Shown here: positions 7,106 through 14,375 of the stretch, piece by piece
How positions within the stretch are numbered: position 1 is the stretch's first letter
Layout of the letters: every line of letters starts with the position of its first letter
Assembly (NCBI GenBank): GCA_005789925.1
Contig: SXWG01000004.1
Location: 1-15,593 of the forward strand
DNA length: 15,593 nucleotides
Reading direction: 5' to 3'
Source of the DNA: Actinomycetota bacterium
GTDB lineage: Bacteria; Actinomycetota; Acidimicrobiia; Acidimicrobiales; Ilumatobacteraceae
Notes under the pieces: generated by a model
Database searches by the model: none
What the model saw: the letters and a program-made list of their open reading frames with translations, nothing else
What the model was told of the DNA's origin: nothing
Translations under genes and position numbers: made by a program

Positions 7106-8153
7106 CGATGCCTCCACCGACGACATACGTGTCCGTGGAGTCATAGAAAACGACAGTCTGTCCAGGTGCGACACGTCGTTGTGGCTTGTCCCACACGAGT
7201 CGTACCGAGTCGTCAGATGCCTTCGTGATCGAAGCGGCGTGGCGCGCTCCGTGGGCACTGCCTTGCACCAACACGTCGCGTGGCATCGTGGGCTTGTCGT
7301 CACTGTGTGGCCAACACAGTTCGTTGACAGTGACGTCGTGCGTGAGCAGGTCATGTTCGCCGCCAACGACGACACGGCGACTCTTCACGTCAACATCGAC
7401 GACATACCGCTTGTCGCCACCACCGAGATTGAGTCCGCGACGTTGGCCGATTGTGACCAACTCGACCGCAGAGACTTCACCAGCTGGGCGTCCATCGGTG
7501 TCGACGACATCTGCCGGATTGAACGCAATGCGCTTGGCCAAGAACCCTTCACGGCCCGCCGTGGACTGGATGAAACAGACGTCTTGGCTGTCGGGCTTGC
7601 TCGCAGTGCGCAGACCGTGCGATGTGGCGATGGCACGAACATCTGCCTTCGTGAGCCCTCCAACCGGAAACAACGTGCGCTCGAGGGCTCGGCCTCGCAA
7701 CATGTGGACCACGTAGCTCTGGTCTTTCTTCATGTCTGCACCCCGAGCGACGCGCAACGCTCCACTGCCATCGGTGTCGATTCGTGCATGGTGCCCGGTG
7801 GCGACTGCATCGAAACCGAGTGCGTCGGCCCGCTCGAGCAATCGGTCGAACTTGAGGTGACGATTGCACTCCACGCACGGGTTCGGCGTCACACCCGAGG
7901 CATGTGCTCGCACATACGGATCGACGACATGGGCATCGAAATCGTCCGAAAAATTGAACACAAGGTGGTCGACATCGAGCTGTTGGGCGACTCGTCGCGC
8001 ATCATCGACATCACTGACCGAACAGCAGCCTGTGTCGCTTTCGCCGCCCCACAGTCGCATCGTGACCCCGACGATGTCGTGACCCTGTTCACGCAGAAGC
8101 AATGCGGCAACGGACGAGTCGACCCCACCCGACATGGCGACAAGGATCTTCAT
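7095..8153 (-). CDS. mnmA: tRNA-specific 2-thiouridylase MnmA
   Basis: MnmA uses ATP and relayed persulfide sulfur to make 2-thiouridine at position 34 of Lys, Glu and Gln tRNAs in the cytoplasm. The 352-residue protein opens with MKILVAMSGGVDSSV, an ATP-pyrophosphatase P-loop (SGGVDSS, 8-14). It has the catalytic cysteine in NPCVECN (C93) and the second active-site cysteine in DVCFIQ (C193), with GHHAR and KDQSYV motifs in the right order and a beta-barrel tail. All key residues are present. The start is set by the SGGVDSSV spacing and by an AGGTG site just upstream; the reading frame is open much further upstream but is then non-homologous. The ATG overlaps the TGA of the cysteine desulfurase (ATGA), so the two are translationally coupled, as expected for donor and acceptor of the same sulfur. 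Confidence 0.97.
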   Translation of the reverse strand: MKILVAMSGGVDSSVAALLLREQGHDIVGVTMRLWGGESDTGCCSVSDVDDARRVAQQLDVDHLVFNFSDDFDAHVVDPYVRAHASGVTPNPCVECNRHLKFDRLLERADALGFDAVATGHHARIDTDGSGALRVARGADMKKDQSYVVHMLRGRALERTLFPVGGLTKADVRAIATSHGLRTASKPDSQDVCFIQSTAGREGFLAKRIAFNPADVVDTDGRPAGEVSAVELVTIGQRRGLNLGGGDKRYVVDVDVKSRRVVVGGEHDLLTHDVTVNELCWPHSDDKPTMPRDVLVQGSAHGARHAASITKASDDSVRLVWDKPQRRVAPGQTVVFYDSTDTYVVGGGIVTS

Positions 8154-9331
8154 CGCGCACCTGCGGTTCCTGAACGGGACCGCAATGTGGCCGCAGCATC
8201 TGCCACGATGCGCACCGCGGCATCGACGTCGTTTTCTGTCGTGGTGTGTCCGAGGCTCAGGCGCAACGCGCCCATGGCACGCGACTTCGGCACGCCCATC
8301 GCCGCGAGAACATGGGACGGCTCCATGGCTCCGCTCGCACACGCTGATGCTGCGGAGGCGCAGAGTCCCTGCTCGTCCAGTAGGTACAAAAGTGCTTCGT
8401 TCTCGAGATTCTCGATGCACACATGGACGATGCCTGGCACCGCTGCGCCACCCGACAGCGTGAGTGAGCAACCTTCGACAGATGACATCAGTCCTTGCAC
8501 GAGCATGTCGCGAAGAGCCGACACGCGAGCCAGTTCTACCGGTCGAGATGCATGTGTCACGGCGAGTGCTGCAGTGGCACCGACAATGCCGGCAACATTG
8601 AGCGTGCCGCTGCGTCGATCACGCTCTTGTCCGCCACCATAAATGAGTGGTTCAAGACTGAGTCCATCACGTATCGCCATGATGCCGACGCCCTTCGGAC
8701 CACCGAATTTGTGTGCCGACAGCGTCATGACGTCGACATGAGGCCAAATGTCTCGAAGGTCTAACCAGCAGGCAGCTTGCACCGCATCGGTGTGAAGGAT
8801 CGCCTGCGGAGCGCGACGACGTACCGCGCGAGAGATCTCCACCATGTCACTCACGACGCCGACTTCGTTGTTCACGGTCATCACCGACACCACACTCGTG
8901 CCGTCGCCATCGCGCAGAGTGTCACGCACCAACCTTGCGTCTAGTGCACCGTTCGGTGCCACTGGTAGCACTCTGCCGGCGACATGCTCCACACAATGCA
9001 GCACGGCATGATGTTCAGCTACCGAGCACACCGCCGTGCCGCCATTGCGACGAACTGCACCAAAGATCGCCGAGTTGGCACCTTCCGTGCCGCCGCTTGT
9101 GAACACCACTTCTCCGGGGCGACAACCGATCACCTCGGCCACCACATCGCGCGCTTCATCGATTGCGCGACGGGCGACACGTGAGAAACGATGCGAACCC
9201 GACGGGTTGGCGAACACCACGTCATGAAACGGATCCATCGCGGCGCGAGCCTCTTGTCGCAGTGGAGAGGTGGCGGCGTGGTCGAGATACACGTACCCCC
9301 CGACGCCACCGTTTGCACTCGTACTGCTCAT
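8150..9331 (-). CDS. iscS: Cysteine desulfurase (NifS/IscS type)
   Basis: This is a PLP enzyme that takes sulfur from L-cysteine as a protein persulfide for tRNA thiolation and possibly Fe-S clusters. The protein is 393 residues from the ATG at 9331. It shows YLDHAATSPL at the N-terminus, TSGGTEGAN (cofactor phosphate), AEHHAVL (PLP-stacking His), HTDAVQAA (Asp/Gln), SAHKFGGPKG (Schiff-base Lys, K208) and SACASGAMEPSHVL with the persulfide Cys (C331). All catalytic residues are kept. I chose the ATG at 9331 because YLDHAATS then begins about 14 residues in and 54 bases are left before the divergent methyltransferase; an in-frame GTG at 9385 would abut that gene. The RBS is weak for either. 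It overlaps mnmA by ATGA. The mnmA coupling suggests its main partner, and IscS versus NifS/SufS-like naming is uncertain. Confidence 0.95.
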   Translation of the reverse strand: MSSTSANGGVGGYVYLDHAATSPLRQEARAAMDPFHDVVFANPSGSHRFSRVARRAIDEARDVVAEVIGCRPGEVVFTSGGTEGANSAIFGAVRRNGGTAVCSVAEHHAVLHCVEHVAGRVLPVAPNGALDARLVRDTLRDGDGTSVVSVMTVNNEVGVVSDMVEISRAVRRRAPQAILHTDAVQAACWLDLRDIWPHVDVMTLSAHKFGGPKGVGIMAIRDGLSLEPLIYGGGQERDRRSGTLNVAGIVGATAALAVTHASRPVELARVSALRDMLVQGLMSSVEGCSLTLSGGAAVPGIVHVCIENLENEALLYLLDEQGLCASAASACASGAMEPSHVLAAMGVPKSRAMGALRLSLGHTTTENDVDAAVRIVADAAATLRSRSGTAGAR

Positions 9332-9343
9332 CTCTTCAAGGCT

Positions 9344-9366
9344 ACCGATGCCCTCTGCGGCTCGGT
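9344..9366. promoter_or_regulatory. Bulged hairpin in the divergent gap upstream of cysteine desulfurase
   Basis: ACCGA-(T)-GCC pairs with GGC-TCGGT around a 6-base loop, giving 8 bp with one bulge. It lies in the 54-base gap between the desulfurase and the divergent methyltransferase, so it would be in the 5' leader of one or the other, or act as an operator. If the desulfurase really begins at the GTG at 9385, this stretch is coding instead. Confidence 0.3.
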
Positions 9367-9385
9367 CCCGTGCTGAACTGTCCAC

Positions 9386-10150
9386 ATGGGCACTGATGCC
9401 GCGCGCTACGGAGACGTGTTTGCACCTGTGTACGACGAGTGGTACTCAGACCTCGACGACAGCGACTTCATCGCCTACATCACGAGGTGTCGTCGGGGTG
9501 ATGATCGCCTCCGCGTGGTGGAGTTGGGTGTCGGCACTGGTCGGCTGGCCGAGGCATTCGTCGCTGCAAGGGGTCACGTGAATGATCTGTACACCGGCAT
9601 CGACTCGTCCAATCTGATGCTCGAGCGACTCGCGGAACGTGAGATGTCCATCTCCATCACGGCAATCCACGGTGACATGGCCACTGCGTTGCCAGACGGC
9701 CCCTTCGATGTCGTCTTCTGCGGCTACAACACCATCTTCAATCTTCCCGACGACGACGCGCTCGCACGGTGCCTGCACGAAGTCGTGCGCGTGCTCGCAC
9801 CCGACGGTGACCTTTTCATCGACGTCGCTGTCCCCATGCCACACGTCGTAGAAGGAAGCGACGCTGTGTCGCCCGGGCCCCGCGCCGTGCTGCGAGGTGG
9901 ACACAAGATCCTCAGCTCGAGCACACACGATGCGAAGTCGCAGACCGTGTCAGGTGAGTTCGTGCACTTTGCCTCACCGACCGACGTTCGCCGATATCCG
10001 TGGTCGATCAGGTACTGGACGACAGAGCAGTTCGACACAATCGCAGCGCAAAGTGGGCTTCAGTGCGTCGAGCGCGTGGCAGACGGCGTCGGTACTCCCT
10101 GGACCCCGAACAATTCACGACACATAAGTCGGTTCCGTGTCGCCACTTAG
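9386..10150 (+). CDS. Class I SAM-dependent methyltransferase, substrate unknown
   Basis: The 254-residue protein has a standard Rossmann methyltransferase core. Motif I is VVELGVGTGRLA (44-55), the acidic ribose-binding residue follows in YTGIDSS (D73), GDMATALPDGPFDVVF (96-111) carries motifs II/III, and EVVRVLAPDGDLFIDV (132-147) is the post-motif helix and strand. The N-terminal FAPVYDEWYSD is typical of the small-molecule methyltransferase group (methyltransferase domain 25/11). The C-terminal portion (about 160-254) replaces the usual last strands and may hold the substrate cap. The substrate cannot be inferred. No Shine-Dalgarno precedes the ATG, so it may be leaderless. It is the first gene of a plus-strand run with galT and a SRPBCC gene, but a strong hairpin at its stop codon may separate it from them. 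Confidence 0.85.
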   Translation: MGTDAARYGDVFAPVYDEWYSDLDDSDFIAYITRCRRGDDRLRVVELGVGTGRLAEAFVAARGHVNDLYTGIDSSNLMLERLAEREMSISITAIHGDMATALPDGPFDVVFCGYNTIFNLPDDDALARCLHEVVRVLAPDGDLFIDVAVPMPHVVEGSDAVSPGPRAVLRGGHKILSSSTHDAKSQTVSGEFVHFASPTDVRRYPWSIRYWTTEQFDTIAAQSGLQCVERVADGVGTPWTPNNSRHISRFRVAT

Positions 10151-10159
10151 CGTGGCGAC
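10139..10159 (+). terminator. Strong hairpin spanning the methyltransferase stop codon
   Basis: GTCGCCAC (10139-10146) pairs perfectly with GTGGCGAC (10152-10159) around the 5-base loop TTAGC, and the TAG stop lies in the loop. A G-T pair could extend it by one. No T-tract follows. High-GC actinobacteria often terminate without one, so it may terminate or attenuate transcription before galT, or protect the mRNA 3' end. Confidence 0.5.
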
Positions 10160-10164
10160 GGCCG

Positions 10165-10170
10165 TATCCT
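10165..10170 (+). promoter_or_regulatory. Possible -10 element for galT
   Basis: TATCCT sits right after the hairpin and 9 bases before the galT GTG. No -35 is seen at 16-18 bases. If used, transcription would start close to the GTG, which conflicts with use of the GAGGAG site, so this is tentative. Confidence 0.2.
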
Positions 10171-10171
10171 T

Positions 10172-10177
10172 GAGGAG
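10172..10177 (+). promoter_or_regulatory. Shine-Dalgarno site for galT
   Basis: GAGGAG is followed by only two bases before GTG at 10180. The spacing is short, but no other start lies nearby, and SQLRLNILTGRW matches the family N-terminus. Confidence 0.45.
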
Positions 10178-10179
10178 TA

Positions 10180-11163
10180 GTGAGTCAACTTCGATTGAAC
10201 ATCCTCACCGGCCGATGGGTCACGGTGGTGTCGAACCGGGCAAAGCGCCCCTCTGATTTCGCGCCACGCAGCACACAAGTCGAGTCAGATCCAAGTCGAC
10301 CCTGTCCGTTTTGTCCCGGACAAGAGTCGGAACGCGAGATGTTGCTGGAACAGCGCAATGGCAACGGTGAGTGGAGCTTGCGGGTGGTCGCGAACAAGTT
10401 TCCCGCTTTCGAAGGCGACGAGTCACTCGCAGTGCGCAATCTCGGGCCGGTTCATGTCATGGCCGAGGCGAGTGGAACTCACGAAGTTTTCGTGCTCGGT
10501 CGACAACACGACGGACGTGTCAATGAATTCGATGACGAGATCATCGCCGACATGATGATGACGTTGCGTGATCGTTTCACGGCTCACGGAAAGTTGCCGA
10601 ACGTGCGTTACACACAAGCGTTCATCAACCACGGACGCGAAGCCGGTGCATCGCTTTCGCACCCGCACGGTCAATTGCTCGGTCTTCCATTCGTCCCGGG
10701 CGAAATTCTCGAAGAAGAGCGTGCCTTCGAACGATTCAAAGGTGGTTGCATCATCTGCACCACCATCGAAGCCGAAACGGCCGAACGCGAACGAGTCATC
10801 GTCGAAACAGACGATGCTGTCGTGGTGTGCCCATTCTGGAGCGCTGGACCCTACGAACTGCTCGTCATGCCGCGTGCGCACGATGCCCACATCACTGACT
10901 CATCGAACACCACACTGGCAGGCGTTGGTCGTGCGATTCGTGACGCCCTCGATCAATTGGTGCGCACTCTCGGTGACATCGCTTTCAACGTCGCGTTCCA
11001 CACCGCACCGTCACATCACTCCGGCCAGTACCACTGGCACGTGCATCTCTGGCCGAAACTCAGCACCACTGCTGGGTTCGAACGGGGAACCGGCGTCATG
11101 ATCAACGTCGTGCCGCCTGAAGACGCTGCTGCAGAGCTGCGCAAGACGTCGGCCGCAGTCTGA
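10180..11163 (+). CDS. galT: Galactose-1-phosphate uridylyltransferase family protein
   Basis: GalT swaps UMP between UDP-glucose and galactose-1-phosphate (Leloir pathway). The 327-residue protein has the HIT-superfamily GalT layout: PCPFCPG zinc pair (C42, C45), a third likely ligand in GRQHDGR (H110), the active-site SHPHGQLLGLPFVP with H161 as ligand and H163 as the uridylylated nucleophile, and the second-domain HWHVHLWPK (285-293). The HPHGQ glutamine is the GalT signature that separates it from Fhit-like hydrolases. It starts with GTG behind GAGGAG. No galK, galE or galactose transporter lies in the window, so its true sugar partner may be another hexose phosphate in glycan or nucleotide-sugar synthesis. 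It is followed after 8 bases by the SRPBCC gene, so the two are probably co-transcribed. Confidence 0.93.
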   Translation: MSQLRLNILTGRWVTVVSNRAKRPSDFAPRSTQVESDPSRPCPFCPGQESEREMLLEQRNGNGEWSLRVVANKFPAFEGDESLAVRNLGPVHVMAEASGTHEVFVLGRQHDGRVNEFDDEIIADMMMTLRDRFTAHGKLPNVRYTQAFINHGREAGASLSHPHGQLLGLPFVPGEILEEERAFERFKGGCIICTTIEAETAERERVIVETDDAVVVCPFWSAGPYELLVMPRAHDAHITDSSNTTLAGVGRAIRDALDQLVRTLGDIAFNVAFHTAPSHHSGQYHWHVHLWPKLSTTAGFERGTGVMINVVPPEDAAAELRKTSAAV

Positions 11164-11171
11164 CGATCGTC

Positions 11172-11615
11172 ATGGGTCGCATTCAGGTCTCGGTGACAAT
11201 CGACGCCCCCGTCTCGCGTGTGTGGGACGTCGTGGAACCAGTCGAGCGACACGTCGACTGGATGGCAGATGCTGTAGCCATCCGATTCACGACCGAACAG
11301 ACCCGCGGAGTGGGCACGACATTCCTGTGCGACACCAAGGTCGGGCCAATCACTCTCGTGGACGAGATGACAATCACCGAATGGACTCCGGGCGAAGCCA
11401 TGGGTGTCCGTCACACTGGGGTTGTCACCGGCACTGGTCGCTTCACATTGGTCGAATCTGAACCCGGTACGACGCTTTTCACCTGGACAGAAGACCTGTC
11501 GTTTCCGTGGTGGCTCGGCGGGAAACTCGGCGAAATCATCGGCGGCAAGGTCGTCATGCGCTTCATCTGGCGTCGCAATCTTGTGGCGCTGAAAAAATTG
11601 GTCGAGTCGGCCTAA
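11172..11615 (+). CDS. SRPBCC (START/Bet v1-like) family protein
   Basis: The 147-residue protein begins MGRIQVSVTIDAPVSRVWDV, the standard opening of polyketide-cyclase/SRPBCC lipid-binding folds: a first strand, then helix 1 with the VWDVVEPVERHVDWM pattern. Curved beta strands follow (FLCDTKVGPITLVDEMTITE, GRFTLVESEPGTTLFTWTED), with a long C-terminal helix (IIGGKVVMRFIWRRNLVALKKL). Such proteins hold hydrophobic ligands in a cavity; the ligand here is unknown. The aspartate- and valine-rich first helix is common in actinobacterial members of unknown role. The ATG is 8 bases after galT, supporting an operon. Its stop codon overlaps the azlD stop tail-to-tail by four bases, with no separate terminator. 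Confidence 0.85.
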   Translation: MGRIQVSVTIDAPVSRVWDVVEPVERHVDWMADAVAIRFTTEQTRGVGTTFLCDTKVGPITLVDEMTITEWTPGEAMGVRHTGVVTGTGRFTLVESEPGTTLFTWTEDLSFPWWLGGKLGEIIGGKVVMRFIWRRNLVALKKLVESA

Positions 11616-11923
11616 ATCAATCTGGCTGCGGCCCGCACGAGTGCGGTCGATCCGACGCCGAGAATCAATACAGCGGTCAATGGCAACCGTCTCGTCGTCG
11701 CTGCTGCTGCCACAGAAACACCGACAAGGCGAGCATCGATGACGAGTTCCTGTCCCACGGTGACAGTGTCTTTCATAATGAGAGCTGCAAGCAATGCAGC
11801 AGGGATCAATGTGAGGCAGCGATTCACGACGGCGGGCAACTCACGACCACCGAGCACGACCAGGCCAAGCACTTTGAGCGCATACGCCCCGAGGGACAGC
11901 CACGCGACGAGCCACCAACTCAC
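11612..11923 (-). CDS. azlD: Branched-chain amino acid exporter subunit AzlD
   Basis: The 103-residue protein is almost wholly hydrophobic with about four membrane segments (WWLVAWLSLGAYALKVLGLV; LTLIPAALLAALIMKDTV; LVGVSVAAAATTRR; LPLTAVLILGVGSTALVRAA). Length and the P-A-L-L-A-A pattern in the second segment fit AzlD, the small partner of AzlC in the LIV-E family that exports branched-chain amino acids and analogues. It directly follows azlC: the GTG start overlaps the azlC TGA (GTGA), and AGAGG lies about 7 bases upstream. It is the last gene of the nifU-meaB-hydratase-azlCD run. The 3' end overlaps the SRPBCC stop codon on the opposite strand. Confidence 0.88.
   Translation of the reverse strand: MSWWLVAWLSLGAYALKVLGLVVLGGRELPAVVNRCLTLIPAALLAALIMKDTVTVGQELVIDARLVGVSVAAAATTRRLPLTAVLILGVGSTALVRAAARLI
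11633..11646. terminator. Possible GC-rich hairpin after the SRPBCC stop
   Basis: CCGCA pairs with TGCGG around CGAG, 18 bases after the stop of the plus-strand run. It lies inside azlD codons on the other strand and no T-tract follows, so it may be a weak terminator or just coding sequence. Confidence 0.2.
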
Positions 11924-12630
11924 GGGGCAACCTCTGATGATTGCCCTGATGAATCGTCGTCCTCATGTGCGACCAGACCCACGAACACGCCGACTGACGA
12001 CAAAAGAATAGGAAGGCCAATCGGCAGGAACGGTGTCAGCACGAGCGTGACGGTGGCACCGATGACTGCTGCTCGCCGTCCGCTTCGCGTCGCAAGGTGC
12101 GGTGCGACCATCGCCACGAACACCACAGGGAACGCTGCGTCAAGACCGAACGTCTCAGGATCAATCGAAGAGCCTGCGAGTGCTCCGATCAACGTTCCGA
12201 GATTCCAGCACGTGAACAGCATCACCGCGCATGACCAGAAGGCCCAGTCCTTCGCTCGTTGATCGGGTGCCGCTGACGTCATCGCCGTCGTCTCATCGAT
12301 CACGAACTGGGCCGCCAGCATCCGCTTCGTGAGCGAACCTCTGATGGACGGCGACAGCGCAAGCCCGTACACGCCGTTACGTGCAGCCAACAAAAGACCA
12401 CCGCTCACGGCACTCGCGACCGAACCCCCAGCAGAAATGACACTCACCGCGGAGAACTGCGACGCACCGGTGAACACAAGTAACGAGAGGAGACACGTCT
12501 GAAGGACCGACCCACCGGCGCTCACGGACAAGACGCCGAACGAGATGGCATAGATCCCGCTTGCCACTCCGATCACGACAGACGCGCGCACGACGTCGCG
12601 CATGTCGTGTGGAACATGGGGACGGGGCAT
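11920..12630 (-). CDS. azlC: Branched-chain amino acid exporter subunit AzlC
   Basis: The 236-residue protein has the AzlC pattern. After a short polar N-terminus comes a helix with GIYAISFGVLSVSAGGS, then LLSLLVFTGASQFSAVSVI, which contains the family FTGASQF signature. LLLAARNGVYGLALSP and the AQFVIDETTAM stretch follow; both are typical of the family. Several later hydrophobic segments lead to an acidic tail (HEDDDSSGQSSE). It forms an inner-membrane exporter with AzlD. ATG at 12630 was chosen; an internal ATG nine codons on is possible. It lies 3 bases after the enoyl-CoA hydratase stop, so co-transcription and coupling are likely. This links export of branched-chain amino acids to acyl-CoA genes. 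Exact specificity cannot be read. Confidence 0.92.
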   Translation of the reverse strand: MPRPHVPHDMRDVVRASVVIGVASGIYAISFGVLSVSAGGSVLQTCLLSLLVFTGASQFSAVSVISAGGSVASAVSGGLLLAARNGVYGLALSPSIRGSLTKRMLAAQFVIDETTAMTSAAPDQRAKDWAFWSCAVMLFTCWNLGTLIGALAGSSIDPETFGLDAAFPVVFVAMVAPHLATRSGRRAAVIGATVTLVLTPFLPIGLPILLSSVGVFVGLVAHEDDDSSGQSSEVAP

Positions 12631-12633
12631 GAC

Positions 12634-13416
12634 TCAGCGCCCAGTGAACGTGGCTTTGCCGGGTCCGTTCTGCAAGAAGCTCTCCACCCCGATGCGGCTG
12701 TCCTCAGACGCAAACACTTCGACGAAAAGCTCACGCTCATGCGCAAGTCCATCAGGAAGAGGACGGTCAAGACCCTCGATGACTGCTCGTTTGATGAGTC
12801 GCTGTGCGACCGTTGCACCAGTTGCGACCGAACTCGCAAGCTCGAGCGCCCGCTCGTCGAGACGATCGGATTCCACCACTTCATCGGCTAGTCCGATGCG
12901 AAGAGCTTCGTCACTTCCGACATGGCGGCCAGTGACCATCATCTCAAGCGCTCGAGATCGGCCCACGACCCGTGGAAGACGTTGGGTTCCCCCACCACCG
13001 GGAATAATGCCGAGCAACACTTCGGGCTGACCGAACACTGCTTTTGTCGAGGCGATTCTGTAGTCACACGCGAGCGCGATCTCGCAACCACCACCGAGCG
13101 CATATCCGCTGACTGTCGCGATGACGAATGCTGGCAGCGCGGCGATGGCATCGGCTGTGCGGTGAAAATTCTCGGTCACGCGTCGCGCTTCGTCCTGACC
13201 ACCGAACTCAGTGACGTCTGCTCCTGCTGCAAACAATCGCGAACCACCTGTGATGATGACCGCTGCAGAGTTGGCAACTCGCTCATCACGGGTCGCGTCG
13301 AAGAGCGACGTCAACACGTCACCTGACAGTGCATTCATCTTCGGGTTGTTCAGCGTGAGTCGGGTCACACCCTCGACAGGAACATCGACCAAGACTTTTG
13401 GCGCGACCTCGCTCAT
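12634..13416 (-). CDS. Enoyl-CoA hydratase/isomerase family protein (crotonase fold)
   Basis: The 260-residue protein hydrates 2-enoyl-CoA double bonds or does a related crotonase reaction. It has LTLNNPKMNALS near the N-terminus, FAAGADVTEF (oxyanion-hole and CoA site, 62-71), GYALGGGCEIALACDYRIAS with the first catalytic Glu (E112), and FGQPEVLLGIIPGGGGTQRL with the second (E132). Both acidic residues are present, so true hydratase activity is expected. The start is the ATG whose A-T-G overlaps the meaB stop TGA (ATGA); the frame is open further upstream but non-homologous, so I rejected the longer form. It ends 3 bases before azlC. With MeaB and AzlCD it may act in valine or isoleucine breakdown, for instance on methacrylyl- or tiglyl-CoA, but substrate specificity cannot be read. 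Confidence 0.95.
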   Translation of the reverse strand: MSEVAPKVLVDVPVEGVTRLTLNNPKMNALSGDVLTSLFDATRDERVANSAAVIITGGSRLFAAGADVTEFGGQDEARRVTENFHRTADAIAALPAFVIATVSGYALGGGCEIALACDYRIASTKAVFGQPEVLLGIIPGGGGTQRLPRVVGRSRALEMMVTGRHVGSDEALRIGLADEVVESDRLDERALELASSVATGATVAQRLIKRAVIEGLDRPLPDGLAHERELFVEVFASEDSRIGVESFLQNGPGKATFTGR

Positions 13417-14375
13417 GCGCCGACGCCTCGCAACATTTTGTCGGCCGCAGACCACGGATCGACCCGACGCTCGAGCACGCTGCGCTGAATATCGTCCCAC
13501 TTCTCCCCCGTGAGAATGTCGCGGGCTCGGTCATCAAGTCGGCGAGCCACGATCTCACGAAGCTCTTCCCGCAAGCGGAACTCGCGTCGTCGGCCAAGCT
13601 CACCGTTCGCATCGATGAACTGTCGATGGCGCAACACTTCGTCCCACAATGCAGGAACACCCACACCGCTCGTGCCGACGGTGGCCAGCACAGGAGGACG
13701 CCAGTCGTCTGCAGACAGGTCGGACAAGTCGAGCATCTGCTCGAGGTCGCGTCTCGTCTCGTCGGCTCCTTTGCGGTCAGATTTGTTGATGACGAAGATG
13801 TCGGCGATTTCCATGAGACCGGCTTTGTTCGCCTGCACCGAATCACCCCAACCAGGGTTCACCACGACAACTGTGGTGTCTGCCTTCCCCGCGATCTCGA
13901 CTTCAACCTGACCGACGCCGACCGTCTCGACAAGGATCCATTTCTTCCCCACAGCATCAAGCAGACGTATGGCCTCTGGGGTCGCGAGAGACAGACCGCC
14001 GAGATGTCCGCGAGTGGCCATCGACCGGATGAAGACTCCGGCGTCAAGGGCATGGTCTTGCATGCGCACTCTGTCGCCGAGAATCGCGCCGCCTGTGAAC
14101 GGCGACGACGGATCAATCGCGAGAACAGCCACTTCAATTGACTGCGAGCGAATGTGTTTGATGGTGGCACTCGTGAGCGTGCTCTTGCCGGCCCCGGGTG
14201 CGCCAGTGATGCCGACGGTGTACGCACTTCCGCTCTTCGGGTACGCCATGCGTCCGATCTCGCGAGCGGCATCGCCACCGCGTTCGAGCAGCGAGAGGGT
14301 GCGTGCGAGGGCACCGCGATCACCGGTCGATGCTGCGTCAAACAGTTCGCGCGGTGACGATGAACGTGCTGACAC
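13413..14375 (-). CDS. meaB: Methylmalonyl-CoA mutase-associated GTPase MeaB
   Basis: MeaB is a G3E-type P-loop GTPase that loads and protects the adenosylcobalamin cofactor of methylmalonyl-CoA mutase. The 320 residues show Walker A GITGAPGAGKST (55-66), the switch region AIDPSSPFTGGAILGDRVRM (86-105), ETVGVGQVEVE (150-160), NPGWGD and the NKSD base-recognition motif (197-200), followed by the C-terminal dimerisation arm. All GTPase motifs are intact. The mutase subunits are not in the window, which is a known but less common arrangement. The GTG start abuts the TAA stop of the upstream NifU-domain gene with no base between, and the stop overlaps the hydratase ATG, so all three are tightly coupled. 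Related ArgK-like naming is possible, but the motif set is MeaB. Confidence 0.95.
   Translation of the reverse strand: MSARSSSPRELFDAASTGDRGALARTLSLLERGGDAAREIGRMAYPKSGSAYTVGITGAPGAGKSTLTSATIKHIRSQSIEVAVLAIDPSSPFTGGAILGDRVRMQDHALDAGVFIRSMATRGHLGGLSLATPEAIRLLDAVGKKWILVETVGVGQVEVEIAGKADTTVVVVNPGWGDSVQANKAGLMEIADIFVINKSDRKGADETRRDLEQMLDLSDLSADDWRPPVLATVGTSGVGVPALWDEVLRHRQFIDANGELGRRREFRLREELREIVARRLDDRARDILTGEKWDDIQRSVLERRVDPWSAADKMLRGVGA

Noticed and set aside
7112..7140. Inverted repeat CTCCAC...GTGGAG after the plus membrane gene.
   Set aside because: The loop is 17 bases and the sequence is mnmA coding; too weak for a terminator call.
8154..8471. N-terminal extension of MnmA by 106 codons.
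   Set aside because: It lies in the wrong frame of the desulfurase gene, is Arg/His/Cys-rich, and the true MnmA N-terminus (MKILVAMSGGVDSS) starts at 8153.
7077..8642. A 521-codon open frame on the plus strand across mnmA and the desulfurase.
   Set aside because: Over mnmA it is exactly codon-aligned with the minus-strand gene, so its openness only reflects rare use of TTA, CTA and TCA codons there. Its protein is Asp/Arg/His-rich with no recognisable motif.
13417..13500. Upstream start for the enoyl-CoA hydratase.
   Set aside because: The extra 28 residues are Arg-rich shadow of meaB; the crotonase fold begins right after the ATG at 13416.
13398..14141. A 247-codon open frame opposite MeaB.
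   Set aside because: It is codon-aligned antisense to an intact MeaB and has no motif.
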